This document shows positions 43,592 to 56,391 of a stretch of 64,000 nt of DNA, piece by piece; position 1 is the stretch's first letter, and each line of letters begins with the position of its first letter. The notes under the pieces were generated by a model. It made no database searches, was not told the DNA's origin, and saw only the letters and a list, made by a program, of their open reading frames with translations. This DNA comes from Ryuthela nishihirai. Lineage: Eukaryota > Arthropoda > Arachnida > Araneae > Heptathelidae. The translations under genes were made by a program, and so were the position numbers. The stretch spans positions 44,054,135 through 44,118,134 of the forward strand of contig JAWZYU010000010.1 of NCBI GenBank assembly GCA_038380435.1, given 5' to 3'.

Positions 43592-44945
43592 CACTGGCGG
43601 AAATTGAAAAAAGAACACCACTAATAATTGAAGTGTAATCTATGAGATTTATGTAGTAGAAACAACTTGTTGAGAAAGGTCAGTGATCACACGTGTGAAG
43701 TGATTCAATGTTTATTTTACCTTTAAATGAGTGTTACATTTTACAGAAAGCATATTTTAATAAGGTGTTGAACCTCCTTGAGTAGCAATACAAGCTTCCA
43801 ATCTGGCATGCAATCGGTCGTACAAATGCTGGATATCATGCTGGGGATCATCCTTGCACTTTCAACTTGGATGCGTAATTCAGTGATGGTCGTTGCCTGC
43901 CGCAGTCTACGGAAGAGTCTTTGTCCGATCCAGTCCCAGACAAGTTCGGAGAGTGTACTGGCCCAGAGAGTTGGTGCACTGCCTGAAGAGCATGTTGAGT
44001 TTCCCGGGCAGAGTATGGGCGGGCTTATTCTGCTTGAATATCGCATTTGGGATTACACTCAAATATGGTAAGATGACTGGCTATACAATGTCGCTGACAT
44101 ATGTATTGCTATTCAGTGTACCCTGTACAAACACCAGACATGTACGAGAGTGATAGCTAATCGCTCCCCACACCATGATGCCCGGCGTGGGCCCTGTGTG
44201 TCGCTGGCGGATGCACGATGGAAGAAGCCGCTCACCTTGTTGCCTTCGTATGCGTAAATGATCATCAGATGCTCCTAAGCAAAATCGGCTTCCATCACTG
44301 AAGACCACAGACTGCCATTCTTCCCTCCAATGAACTCGTTCTTGACACCACTGCAAACGTGCTCGACAGTGACGAGGTGATAGAGGTAACTGTGCTAGTG
44401 ATACGAATGCCCATAGTCCTACTTCAAAAAGACGATTGCATATCATTCTTGTAGACATTCTTGATTGCGACAGAGGATCGAATTTGTGACGCTGTAGCTG
44501 TCTGTTCTGCCACTGCCGTCCTCCTGATATGCAATCCTCTCGTGTGTCCGTAACTCTGTGTTGCTCAGAACCAGGTCTGCGAGTGTGCGAATGCTCTTCT
44601 GATCATCGACGCCACCATCGTACCACTGCCGATACCTCTCGTCCAACGCGGTGCGCAATTTGATGAAAAGACCAACTGCTTCTCGAAGACCCACTATACG
44701 ACCTCGCTGAAACTCCGCTAACTGAACAAATGTTACGCGCCTTCATCGCCCAGGCATTGTAACTTCTTTAAAGAGCACTGAACAACACGACCCAAGATGA
44801 GTAACTCCTTTCTTCACGTTCTAGTCCTTAAATACGTGCTCCGTACATTTGCATGTTGTCGTCCTCAGTGACGTCATTATTTCATCCAGTGACTTTCAAT
44901 CTTGGATCACGGTTTCTGGGTGTTCTTTTTTCAATTTCCGCCAGT
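43592..44945 (-). mobile_element. Tc1-like transposon, dead
   Basis: Inverted ends begin ACTGGCGGAAATTGAAAAAA at 43593 with the complement ending at 44945, a 27-bp match; TA lies on both sides. Minus-strand transposase: FQRGRIVGLREAVG (44694 region), SVVFSDGSRFCLG (first D), GIMVWGAISYHSRTCLVFVQ (44081-44458), then VWDWIGQRLFRRLRQATTIT near 43950 in another frame. Frameshifted. Confidence 0.92.
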
Positions 44946-45840
44946 TATGTTAAAACAACAGGACCCTAGACAAAACGTCAGGTTAACCCTAGACAAATTA
45001 ACGAAACAGCGAAGACTTATTGTATACATAATGATTTCTGATACCTTTCACACATGTACCTCGTTTGTTTTTTTCTTTTACGATATCGTTAGAACAAACT
45101 CCAAATAGAGCTTGTCATTTGAAAACAGAAGAAGCATGGGACTGAGAAATCCCCCAATTACGAACTGATCAGACAGTGACTCCAAGGAAGACAAGATATA
45201 GGGGGGGGGGGGGGAATTCGTGGGTCGTCCCTCCGACCGTCGAGAATGCTAGGAAGAAAAATGAACGGAAAATTATAAAACTTGTGCACATTTCACAAAT
45301 TTTTAAAGAAATTTTTAACGACCTCTAAAATGGAGAGGAAAAAATGTTATACTGCAAAGTTATACTCTCGCGCTCCCACTTTTATTTTTCATTTTTTCCG
45401 GCTCGATCGCGTCACTTGCCCCACTCCCCCTATATTTTTTTTCCTAGATCCTGTTCTGACCCCAAGTGAAAAACCGCTTAACAGTTAAAATTCACAAGAA
45501 TCATTTTGTTAGTTGACTGGAAATCCTGATTAATTAGGAAACATTCCGATGTTGTCCTAATCAACCTTCCTTGCCGACTCCTTACTAAATGGAAAATTAT
45601 TAGTTTTTCAGTATAAAACAATGAAGGCAAAGAATAATGAAGCATTTTCAATCAAAAATAAGTTGGACAGTTTTCTATATAATAACCTTGATTAAAGGCA
45701 AAAAATCTAAACTTCAACAAAATTTCATTCATTATTAATTAACCAATTCTGCTCATTTAATTCGTAGACTGACGCCATAAGTACTCGTACGTAGCGCTTT
45801 TTCCAAAGTAACATTACATGGCACTGTACGTGACCGCTGC
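44946..45840. other. slo2 intron, no gene seen
   Basis: Includes a G homopolymer of about 14 at 45201-45214. Confidence 0.5.
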
Positions 45841-45867
45841 GAAGGATGCTCCACATGCCAAGGTCAT

Positions 45868-47021
45868 TTGGCGTCTACTGCTGTTGTGTTAAGACTGATT
45901 CGAGTTACGTGTCATAGACATTCGTTCAGAATGTCGGAAAATCAGATGGAACAGCGGTATGTCATTCGTTATTGTGTTAGGCAAGACTTAAGTGCTGCTG
46001 CGACTATTGAAGAGATGAGTGAAGCCTATGGTAATGACTGTCTTCGTAGGTCTACCATTTTTAAGTGGCATATGTGATTCAAAGAAGGACGCGAATTTGT
46101 TGCCGATGACCCAAGACCTGGCCAGCCTTCTTCCACAATAACTCCTGAGCTAAGAGCCCTGGCAATCCTGAATGAAGACAGACGAATAACACATTTCATG
46201 ATCTGGCTGTGAAAATGTCAGTTTCATAAGGAAGCTCTCACGCGATTGTGAAAACCCATTTGAAAATGTCACGAACCTGTGCTCAATGGATTCCACACAG
46301 TTTGACTCCAGAACAAAAACAAAAAAGGGTACAGCTGTGCAAGGAGATGCTTAATCGTTTTGAAAGCCAGGGTCCAACCTCCATGAGTCGAATTGTTACT
46401 TGCGATGGAACTTGGATCTTTCACTACGATCCCGAAACAAAACAACATCGAGTCAATGGAAGCATCCCGATTCAAAGAGATTTCAAGAAAATTCAGGTTT
46501 CTCGTTCAGCTGGGAAATAAATGGCTCTTGTGTTTTTTTACATCAAAAGTGTTCTCGTTACTCACTTTGTGCCTCGTGTAACAACCATGCCTACTCGAAG
46601 CCTACTCGAAGGTTCTCAGAACCAATCGTCGTCGTGCCATTAGTGAAAAACTTCCGAAACTTTCTGGTGTGACTTGGTTTCTCCATCACGACAACGTCAG
46701 GCTCCCCATACGTCTAATATTGTGCAGTCAGTGATCACTTCCGTAGGTGCTGAGATTCTTCCACATCCACCATATTCCCTGGACTTAGCACCATGCGATT
46801 TTTTCCTCTTTCCGCGACTGAAGAAAGCTTTGAAAACGAAACATTTCGCATCCGATGACGAAGCTTGTAGAGCCACAACGACAACACTTCGCACGCTTTC
46901 GAAAAATGGCTTCAAAGACGCTTTTAATGCATGGGTACAACGTTGGGGAAGATATGTGAAGTTCAATGGAGAGTATCTTGAGAAAGATAAATGCCAGGAA
47001 GATTCAGAGGATGATATTTAA
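45868..47021 (+). pseudogene. Mariner-type transposase, frameshifted
   Basis: MSENQMEQRYVIRYCVRQDL...STIFKWHM-stop-FKEGREFVADDPRPGQPSS (HTH and linker), LTPEQKQKRVQLCKEMLNRF, RIVTCDGTWIFHYDPETKQH (first D, 46390 region), WFLHHDNVR (second D, about 46675), then a 115-codon frame with HPPYSLDLAPCDFFLFPRLK (third D). Classic mariner DDD layout. No terminal repeats were found by eye. Confidence 0.88.
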
Positions 47022-48167
47022 TGTAAAATTTTGCTTTTGTCCACGAATTAAATGATCACGCTATGTATATCTGATATAGAGTATATATATATAAATATCT
47101 ATTGTATGCAGATTTATTGATATTGTTACAACACATGAACTTGCGACAGTGGCTTGTGACAGGTATATCATGAACGCTCGCATATACTCAGCGTCACGAT
47201 TTACGTTATTAACTAACGTTACTTACGTATAAGGTATAAAGTATTGTTAAGGTTAATTAGTGTAACAAATGAGATTTAATACAAAGTGGTTTGTATTTGT
47301 ACTAAGAGGAATAGAAATATTGTGTTTAAATGAAATTGATTAATTTGTAATGATTTGTGTGATTGTGATAAATTACATCATTCATACTTTAGTAGTATAT
47401 ATATATGATATTTATGAACTCACGCTAAGTCTTCATCTCTTTGAATTCATATCAATATTATAAAAAGTACAAAACACCTTTATAGGAGATGGGTGCATTT
47501 ATTATTATGCAAAGATATGTGCAACTTATATAGCTAGCAGCAATATCGCTGAGCAAGAATTGATAGTCTAAAAGTTTTAAAAAATTCTGTACTTTCTAGC
47601 CAGAAGAGCATGAGACTCAAAACTAATGTATGTTAGACATAGATATATAGCTTGAGCTTTTACGTATTTCTCTGGGAACCTGCAGGCAAGCTTTTATTTA
47701 ATACATACATCTATCGATCAGCCATTATTATTATCTTCATGGCGTATGGTCGCTTAACTGTCAACTGTCGACAAGAAGGTGACTAATGCTTTAACCCCCG
47801 TTGGCCACCCCAGGAGGTAGATCGACCAGTGCCTATATTTAGCTAGATGTATTAACGACGACAGCGTTTGGCTAGAAAGCATCTAAAGTTGAGCTACCTT
47901 GTGTTTTTTGACTGCTAACGGTGAAAAGAACTCCAGCGTCATAAATCATCGAAATTTGTGTAGCGATGTAATATTTAGTCTGTCGTCATAACTTGTGAGC
48001 AAATCGAGTTATACTTTTTTCTGCCTCCAAAACGTGTTCTATTCAAAATAAAAGGAAGTGTGGATGTGGATTGTTTATTTGTTGTGGGCTACTTTTAAAT
48101 TTTTTGACCTTTGATTTTATGACCGAAGGCTAAATAGGTAGATTAAAATGAACTCTAATGATTATAT
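47022..48167. other. slo2 intron, no gene seen
   Basis: AT-rich with a (TA)n stretch at about 47080-47095; 47690-48010 is less AT-rich but has no recognisable family. Confidence 0.5.
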
Positions 48168-48176
48168 TTAGGGAAG

Positions 48177-48628
48177 TTTGGATCACTTTACCTCTGAGCG
48201 TCACATTTTTGCACACCATGGGCTAAATGGCCAGGTCACATGGACCCCGAAGGCTCAGAGAAGGTTGGGGGAGGGGACCCACTGGAAGAGCTGTTGGGAG
48301 ACAGATGGTAGCCTCCCGTCAAGGCCATCCAGCGTGTTCTTTAACGTGCACAGGATATTGCTATCCCGCACACGGAGCCACGGCTTGACGTCCCATCCGA
48401 CGGACGGTGGCCTTTACCAAGCCCATTGGTGTCCCCTACTAACCGTGGGCAGGGCGGGGAGTTTTGCTGAGATAAATCTCAACGCTATTTATAGCGTTGA
48501 GATTATCTCAGCAAAACCAGATTGAGTCCCAGCTGGGGATTATAGCGTTGAGATAAATCTCAACGCTATAATCCCCAGCTGGGACTCGAACCTGGGAACT
48601 GCAGATTATGAGCCTGCGCGCTACCGAC
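48177..48628 (-). mobile_element. SINE family A copy with internal palindromic rearrangement
   Basis: 9-bp duplication TTAGGGAAG (48168-48176, 48629-48637). Within it, a perfect 30-bp-arm palindrome (48524-48553/48558-48587) and a second inverted segment (48475-48515) add about 65 bp made of SINE sequence in both orientations. Confidence 0.92.
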
Positions 48629-48637
48629 TTAGGGAAG

Positions 48638-49204
48638 AAGATAGAAGTTAGGAGCAGTAAGTAAAACTGTAGTTAAGGCTTTCTCTGTTTTCTTTAAATG
48701 TAGAAAGAGTGACATTCTCTGGAATAGGGGAAATAGTAGCCATTAAAGGCTAGCTCATTGGTGATTTCTTTTTCACTGAATGAAAATCTTAGGTGAAAGT
48801 GATTCATCTAACGGATCAATATTTATGCGGAAACGAGAAGATTGCTCCAGTTTGATTCAGTGCTTAAAATGAGGTTTGTTAGTTGGAATTTTTTGTCATT
48901 TTAAATAAGGAGATAGTTAATCATCTCATTGGAAATATCATTACTCTATAATTAAAAATTCCTTATATTTTATATGTATGCAAATGCAAATTTTCAGAGA
49001 ACAGAATACAAATCGCATATATATATTTAAATAAACAAACATGATTAAGGCTCTAACCAATTCAAATTTTATCTGTAACAAGTAGTGAACCTAGTGCAAC
49101 AACGATAAATATATTATCCCTTTACTCAAAGTGCGTTTCAGGATATGGGACCATGTCCAGCCGGTTTGTTTGCCAATACTTCGGTCCAGTTCTGGACGAT
49201 ATAT
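48638..49204. other. slo2 intron, AT-rich, no feature seen
   Basis: Nothing recognised. Confidence 0.5.
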
Positions 49205-49554
49205 AGTTGTTTTATCTCTGAGCAGCACTTTTTTGCACACATTGGATTAAATGGCCAAGTCACAAGGACCCCAAATGCTCAGAGAAGATTGGGGAAAGGG
49301 ATTCACTAGACAGTTGTTGGGAGCTAGATGGAAACTTCCTGTCAAGTTCATCCAGCGTGTTTTTTAACGTGCGCAGGGTATGACTATCCTGCACACGGAC
49401 ATTTTTTATGTCTCATCCGATGCCCCTACCATCCCATTGGTGTCCACTTCCAAACCAAGGACTGGGTAAGGTTTAGCGAAGATAAATCTATACACTGGCA
49501 CAGTTGTGACTCGAACTTGGGAACTACAGATTACGAGCCTACCGCGCTACCGAC
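49205..49554 (-). mobile_element. SINE family A, degenerate copy
   Basis: TTGTTTTATCTCTGAGCAGC start, head at the right with TACCGCGCTACCGA. Confidence 0.8.
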
Positions 49555-49697
49555 CATCCTCTCCAACTTCGGAGAGACACATATTACACATACACACACA
49601 TATTCTTTGAGATGCGAAGCTTCAGAATCTACGTTCCAACATCGTTGATTATAGAGATACACACATATATACATAAAAAAAAGTTTCGAAAACCTAC

Positions 49698-49998
49698 TCG
49701 CAGTTTTCAGCTGGTGTATTCCAAGGATCTTCAAGGTATTTTTCCTCTTCTTCTTCTAAACCTTGATCTTCTTCCTCTTCCTCTTCTTCAGAATCAGCAT
49801 CTTGGCCAAACATCGCGGGCACCGGAGCTATGCTGGGTCTCCTCCCCCGAGCCAAAGCCGTGAATCCATCAGGATTTCCGTCCATTTTGGGAAGTTCAAG
49901 ATGCTTGCCGAATTTTCTCATTATCCCGAAAGAAAACTTTGATCTTATTGGTGACATCTCGAATGATGATCTACCATCTGCAGTTGCAATAAAATCCA
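49698..49998 (-). CDS. slo2: Slo2 potassium channel exon (RCK1-RCK2 linker, polyglutamate tract)
   Basis: Reads DFIATADGRSSFEMSPIRSK...MDGNPDGFTALARGRRPSIAPV, then an acidic run with two Glu blocks (EEEEEEEDQGLEEEEE) and WNTPAENC. RRPSIAPV is conserved in vertebrate KCNT1 and is followed there too by an acidic linker. Acceptor CTTCACTGATTAG; donor GTAGGT after GA. The first TG joins the previous exon's G as Val, and the last GA is completed by G at 35002. Confidence 0.92.
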
Positions 49999-50100
49999 CT
50001 AATCAGTGAAGAGAAAGATATAAATTAAAAAATACTCAATTAATACACAAAGTTTTTAATCTTGATATAAAGTGTGAAGATACTGAATATGTGGCATTTT

Positions 50101-50486
50101 GGGGCGTGTATGGCTCAGTCGGTAGCGCGCCAGGCGCGTAAATTGCAGTTCCCAGGTTCGAGTCCCAGCTGGGTCAGCGTTGAGATTTATCTCCGCAAAA
50201 CTACCCGCCCTACCCACAGTCAGTAGGGGACACCGATGGGTTTGGAAAGGCCGCCGTCCGTCGGATGGGACGTTAAGCCGTGGCCCCGTGTACGGGAGAG
50301 CCATACCCTGTGCACATTAAAGAAAGGGCTAAATGGCTTTGACGGGAGGCTACCACTTATCTTCCAATAGCTGTTCCAGTGGGTCCCCTCCCCCAACCTT
50401 CTCTGAACCTTCGGGGTCTATGTGACCTGGCCATTTAGCCCATGATGTGCAAAAAAGTGCCGCTCAGAGGTAAAACAACCCAACCC
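50101..50486 (+). mobile_element. SINE family A copy near a slo2 acceptor
   Basis: Duplication TATGTGGCATTTT/TATGTGGAATTTT (50088-50100, 50487-50499). About 100 bp upstream of the exon at 49998, antisense. Confidence 0.92.
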
Positions 50487-50499
50487 TATGTGGAATTTT

Positions 50500-51283
50500 T
50501 GTTTTTTTCTAGCTCGCTTTAAGAAAAAGAAGAAAACAAGCTATAATTTTCACTTTGACATCTGTATATATATGTACGATGGTCATACTGAAATTAATGC
50601 TTCTATAGAGCTGTAATAGGTATGGCAATAGCTGTGTGTTTGTTATGCATTTTGTAAGATATGTAAACTACACTTTCTAATGTCTTTCGTATCATATTTC
50701 AATAGATCAATGCTGATGAACCATGGATGCGAAACTAAAACAAATAGCTGTCATTGAGTTTCAGCGTTTCCGGCTTTCATGCCTGCGAAGTGGAAAGTCT
50801 TAACCATATCATCACGGATCAGACACTGTTCACCACAATTTGTCCAAACTGTATTCCAATATAGGGTTCAGAGTTGGCGCAAATGCATCACGTGTATCGT
50901 AGATTATTTTGAAGGGTAGTTTTGTGTAACACAAACAATTGATGTAGATAGATGAGTAACTGGAACCTTCTCTTCATTATAATAAAGACATTATCTAAAG
51001 GACATTACTTTTGACGTATATAGAGCGAGTCCAATATAAATGGGGATAAGCATAAGAAAATTCGACTTTTAAAAAACGGCGCATATGGGACATTTTTCGT
51101 TCTTAAGAATTAGTATAAATGAAGGAAATATGTCCCGTAAAGTCGCCAACTTTGCTATTTAAACCAACTTTGCTATTTAATTTTCACTTCCTGAATAATT
51201 CAATGCCAGTTCTTCTGCAAATGCAATTATTCTCCCTTTAAAATCAAAGTTGCATATGTCGTTTACAAATACTAGAAATAACA
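50500..51283. other. slo2 intron, no feature seen
   Basis: A short duplication of CCAACTTTGCTATTTAA at about 51147-51180. Confidence 0.5.
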
Positions 51284-51486
51284 GAGGCTAACTAGCACGC
51301 TTGGCTACTGATCTAAGGGACCTGGGTTCGAGCCCCGGATTAGGCATGGATGTGTGTGTCGTTTTTCTGCTGATGTCCTGCCATCCTCTCAGACCTTCTA
51401 CTATGGCATATAAACTGACAGGCTCCTGTCAGACCTCTGTGGCAAGCAACTGCTTGAGGGGGTATTTATTTTATTTATTTTATTTA
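51284..51486 (+). mobile_element. SINE family B copy
   Basis: Head slightly decayed (AACTAGCACGCTTGGCTACT), intact B box, (TTTA)n tail. Confidence 0.87.
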
Positions 51487-52209
51487 ACCTACTACTCTGC
51501 TCACAACTGTCATCGGTAACCTACTACACCATGCACAAAGTAGGCGACGGATCCCTTCCCACGGCAACTAGGAAACCTAATCTCTTAACCCAACTGGGCT
51601 AGAACTAAGTGGGGCCATTCCACCAAATTTGGGACCGATCTCTCAAGTCCCCGCCGATCGCAGGGAACTGAAAATTTCTGCAACCAGTGACATCACGCGC
51701 ATCCACACATTCGTCAGACTGGAATTACAGCTATTATATAATACGACGATTATCAGTTTTGAATTAAATCTTTTACAACTATCGTTTTTGACTGTGTGTA
51801 TGAAAGGAAGTGATTTTTGGACTGTGCTCATATCTAGAAAAAGATTTAGGGGAAGCTAAGGGCTGTATCTAGTCAGAAACCATTCCAGTATATACACAAC
51901 CTCTGACTAACATTATGATAGATGTGCACTTCAAAAAATTTCTTGTAAGATTAAATTGTGTTAGTTAGCTCATAATGTAATAGGGGAATATGTGTTCCAG
52001 AATCCCAACCTTATTGATATATTATTAATTTTGTTTCTTTATTATAACTCTACTGTGGTTAAAAAAAACTTTGTGCTTTTTGTTTACTTATGTATAGTTC
52101 ATATGTGTAACACATTTTTATAGAAAAAATGATATGGTATAAGACAACGATAAAAGATCAAAAAAAGGCTAATGATGTTTTAATACATGGTACATATAGA
52201 TGAATCTGT
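51487..52209. other. slo2 intron, no gene seen
   Basis: Short frames only. Confidence 0.5.
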
Positions 52210-53067
52210 AAATGGTAGCTAGGTAGTCACTGGAAGGAGAGCTATGCACCAATCCCCTGTGATGGTGCATAGAACCGGCCAGGCCTAGCACCTAATGTCC
52301 GACCCCGCCTTCTCGTGGTGCAGATCGTTAGTACCTTTCAAAAGAGATACTCTCTTGTGGAAGTGAACGGAAGGCGAGGGCTGCCAGATTAGTGTGGCCT
52401 AATGATCTGGACAACTATGGCTACTTTTCTTTTTTTCTACCCTGCTGAGGAGTGGTCAACCACACAGGGTCCTGGTGCTGACCATATAAACCCACTGGAC
52501 TGGACAGATATATGGCTCTGAGCTTGATTATGGATCCTGATTTTGCTGCACTGGTGGGCTTCTGTGGAGAGAAAATCTTCCGCTGTGTTTTCTGTTTGTT
52601 TGTGGGTTGACAGCCCCAAGTGAATAGATTCACAGGATATGTTTATCAGCTGGTGGATAAACCTGAGCAGAGGTCATCGCAGGCACCTGAACTCTTTGCT
52701 TCTATTGGCATCATCAAATTCTACATTGGAGGAAGTCTTCCAGTGTAGATAGCTTCAGCCTTTAGTGGTGGAGGAACGGGTCTTTGTCCCATGTCTGCGA
52801 TTAGGGGGCTGTTTGATATTGTCGGCATTCCCTCTCTCAATAAACATAGTTTCTTTAAACATCCCACTAACCATTTTCTCTCCATAGGTAGTTGGAATGT
52901 GAGGACTCTGCACAGAGTTTTTCTCTTGATGTACTCACACAAGAATTCCACGATTATAATTTATTCTTGGCTTGTAAGAGACCAGATGGACAGATAAAGG
53001 TCAGATTCTTAAAAAAAATCGTAAATTTCTCTTTTCAGGAAGGGACGACAATAAGCATCACAAAGGC

Positions 53068-53610
53068 GTGGGTCTGCTTCTCAGCAGACACGCTAGTGAA
53101 GCTCTTCTAGGATATGAGTGCATTAATGAAAGGTTTCTTACAGCAAAATTTCAGACAAGCGTTAAAGACTTGAATGTTATCTGCTGTTATGCCCCCACTG
53201 AGGATGACGATGAGGATGAGAAGGATAGGTTTTATGAACAACTTCAGGATATTTTGAATTCTGTGAAGAAAGGAGATATTACCCTTGTTCTTGGTGACTT
53301 CAATGCCAAAGTTGGTACTGACTCTGACCTTTGGGGAGGAGTAATAGGTCCTTTTGGTATTGGTAGCTGCAATGGCAATGGGCAACGTCTCCTACAGGTA
53401 AGTAAACTCAATGGATTCAGAATAACTAACACTTATTACAAACACCGCGACATACATAAGTACACATGGGATTCACCTGATGGGCTGCATAAGAATATGA
53501 TTGATTATATACTAATTAACAGCAAATGGACTAGTTCTGTTAGGAATACCAGGGCATATAGGGGAGCTGAAATTGCATCTGACCATTACCTTGTTAAAAG
53601 TGTCTTGTAA
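53068..53610 (+). pseudogene. LINE endonuclease domain
   Basis: 180-codon frame of the apurinic-like endonuclease with GDFNAKVG, DYILIN and SDHYLV motifs (catalytic N, D and SDH present). The N-terminal part lies in another frame upstream. Confidence 0.85.
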
Positions 53611-53667
53611 CTTAAACTTAAAGAGTGTTGTGCTAGGGTTAAAAAATTTACTTTTAATACTGACACT

Positions 53668-54579
53668 TTGAAAGACCCAGTTATTGCCAAAGCTTACCAT
53701 GATAGGTTACTTACTCATTATGACAGTCATGGTATGCTTACTACTGAAGTTGAGGAAGAATGGAATCATTTTAAACAGGCTTTTATGGACACTAACAGTA
53801 CTCTTTTAGGAATAAAGGTGCAGATGAGGCAGAATTATCTGAGTCAATACCCTACTAGTCCTAATAGAAAGCACTACAGAGAACTTAATAAACGTGTAAA
53901 GGATCAGTTAGCTGCTGATAAGAATCTTTGGCTTGATGGTTTGGCTGATAAAGTCGAGGAAGCAGTTAGACAGCACAACAGCAGAGAGCTGTACCAGATA
54001 GTTAATGTTTTGTGTGGTAGAAAACGGACAGGCATACAAGGATTGAAGGACAAACAAGGTAAGGTTATAGAAGGGGAGGATTCTGTCATGACTAGGTGGG
54101 CTGAGCATTTCAGTGATGTTCTAAACAATGTGGTTAGTTCTACTCCCATTGTTTGTAATGATGATAGATGCATTGGCAGCTTTAATGTTGGCCCTATAAC
54201 ACAATCTGAAGTTATTTTGGCTGTTTCTAAACTTAAACTACATAAATCCCCAGGGGTAGATGAAATTACTACCGTGATGCTTAGAGCTGGGAATGTTTCG
54301 GTTACCATTTGGATGACTGAAATTCTGAATATCTTTTATGATAAAAGCATGGTTCCTAAGGATTTTACCAGAGCTATTGTTATCCCTATTTTCAAAAAAG
54401 TTGATTGCAGTTCTTGTGATAACTATAGGGGTATCAGCCTACTCTCTGTTCCAGGTAAAGTTCTTTCCATGATTGTGCTTAATAGAATTAAGAATCTGGT
54501 TGACAGTCAATTGCGTCATGAGCAATGTGGATTCAGAAGTGGTAGGGGATGTGTGGATCAGATATTTTCACTTAGGTAG
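53668..54579 (+). pseudogene. LINE reverse transcriptase, N-terminal half
   Basis: 303 codons up to CGFRSGRGCVDQIFSLR followed by TAG at 54577; RT motifs 0-2 are present. Confidence 0.87.
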
Positions 54580-54612
54580 ATTCTTGGGAAATGTTTAGAG
54601 TTTCAGAAACCT

Positions 54613-55329
54613 TTGATTGCTAGCTTTGTTGATTTCAAAAAGGCTTTCGACTCTGTTGATCGTCATAATTTGTGGTTGATTGTGAGCTCATATGGTATAC
54701 CTGACAAGTTAGTTAACATAATGAAAGCTCTCTATAATAACACTGAGTCGTGTGTGAGAGTTGGTAAGGCTTGTAGCAATTGGTTTAGCATTACTTCTGG
54801 TGTTCGAAAAGGGTGCATTTTGTATTCTTTTCTCTTTAGCTTGGTTATTGATTATGTTATGCGAAATTCACTTCAAGGGAAAGATTTTGGCCTTAAATGG
54901 ACTGGAGATACGAAAATTTCTGATTTAGATTATGCTGATGATTTAACCCTTTTGGCAAATGATGTTGATGAGATGAACTCTTTCATTCGAGCTGTTGATG
55001 AGACTGGTAATAGAGTAGGTTTGGTTATAAACAGAGAGAAAACTAAAGTGATGAAAATTGGTCAGGCAGGCTGTGATTCAGTTAATCTTAATGGTTGTAG
55101 CTTTGAGCAGGTGTCACAGTTTAATTATCTTGGGAGCTATGTAACAGATAATGGTAATGTGCGGCATGAGATTAACAGACGAATAGGGATTGCTGCCGGG
55201 ACTTTTAAGAATCTATGGAGAGTGTGGAGAAATAGGCGTATACACCTAAAGACTAAAATTAGACGGTATAATAGTTTGGATCTTTCTAGGGTTAGTTGTG
55301 GTAGTGAAACCTGGACACTTTGTAAATAA
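54613..55329 (+). pseudogene. LINE reverse transcriptase, palm and thumb
   Basis: 238 codons with SFVDFKKAFDSVD and LDYADDLTLLA (catalytic D and DD intact), ending CGSETWTLCK before a stop; the LINE continues at 55378-55623. Confidence 0.9.
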
Positions 55330-55756
55330 GATAACAGGAAACTAGATGCTTTTGATTCCAGATGCCTACGCAGTATCTTGGGCATTAGGTGGTTCAACTT
55401 TGTAACTAATGATGAGGTTAGGCAAAGGAGTTTGCAACCTCCTTTAAGCAGCATATTGTGCAGAGAGAGACTCCGGTGGTTTGGCCATGTTGCCCGTATG
55501 AATAATCATAGATTGGCGAATAGGGTTATGAACAGTGTGCCTAAAAGCCTCAGAAAGAGGGGGAGACCTAGGATGCAGTGGACTGACAATGTCAAACAGG
55601 ATCTTGTTAGTATTGGTGTGTAGTGGCCAGATGCAGTAGATGTAGCTCAGGACAGATATGCTTGGAGAACTAAATTGCACGGTCTGGTTGGACCTCCGTA
55701 GCCCATGGCTGCTTGAGGATGATGATGATGATTATGAAAGGAAATATTATTGTTAC

Positions 55757-55995
55757 CTGTCTTGTGCTTTCCCTTGTCATCTTCATTGCCGTGTGGTGTG
55801 AGTCCACCTCCATCTGGCATTCTCGTTCTGTCTTCATCTCCACTGGCTGGTAGAAAAGCACTATTCTCCTCTTTAGTGATATTCATATAGAAGCAAATGT
55901 CCGAGGATTTCATGACGTAAGATGGTCCTGGATTTAACATGATAGGCCATGTGCCTGGGACATCGGTCTGTACACCCACCAGAGCAACACCATAT
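55757..55995 (-). CDS. slo2: Slo2 potassium channel exon ([20 protein letters not shown])
   Basis: Reads [40 protein letters not shown] and KEENSAF, matching the end of RCK1 in KCNT channels ([28 protein letters not shown]), then a hydrophilic linker ending KGKHKT. Acceptor TCTCCCACATAG; donor GTAACA. Its first A completes Lys from 62749; its last G joins TG at 49998. The donor lies about 20 bp from the 3' tail of an antisense LINE. Confidence 0.95.
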
Positions 55996-55996
55996 C

Positions 55997-56391
55997 TATG
56001 TGGGAGAGACATTATAACTCCTAAAAATACAGAAGGAATAGATTCAGATAAAATACACTTTTTTATGGTTATAGAAGGTTTAACATATTTTTCGGTATTA
56101 ATCTGCTTAAGGAGTTTCTACGAGTTCTCGGTTGAAATAAATTTCTGTTTGTTGTCAATACTCTATTTAGTATAAAACAGTTGGTAAAAATTATTGAAAA
56201 CCGATTTCTCCATAAATGTCCGTAAAAATACCAAGAATATATACGAAACATTTCTTTTGTAATTTTTTGCAAACTTTAAACTGGAACCGTCATCGCATTT
56301 CACCTAACATGGATGTGCTGAAAGAAGTTGTATGGAGCTCAGTGTGAAGTTTGAGTTGAATTTAACCAATGCATAAATTAACAAAGTAGTG
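55997..56391. other. slo2 intron, no feature seen
   Basis: AT-rich; nothing recognised. Confidence 0.5.

Larger units (their letters stand above)
52210..55733 (+). mobile_element. RTE-like LINE, nearly full length
   Basis: Order: leader, endonuclease (SWNVRTL at 52890, GLLLSRHASEALL, VICCYAPTEDD, LVLGDFNAKVG, IDYILINSKW, IASDHYLVKSVL), linker, RT (KSPGVDEITTVML, FKKVDCSSCDNYRGISLLSV, QCGFRSGRGCVDQIFSLR, SFVDFKKAFDSVD, SDLDYADDLTLLA), C-terminal RLRWFGHVARM and KRGRPRMQW, then a (TGA)n tail at about 55717-55733. The tail and EN style suggest the RTE group. Few inactivating changes: frameshift or stops near 53040, 53610, 54578 and 55327. The 5' end is uncertain. Confidence 0.88.

Noticed and set aside
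52437..52633. Minus-strand frames of 60-70 aa
   Set aside because: Within the LINE leader; no homology seen.
53107..53385. Minus-strand 92-aa frame in the LINE
   Set aside because: Shadow of the endonuclease domain.
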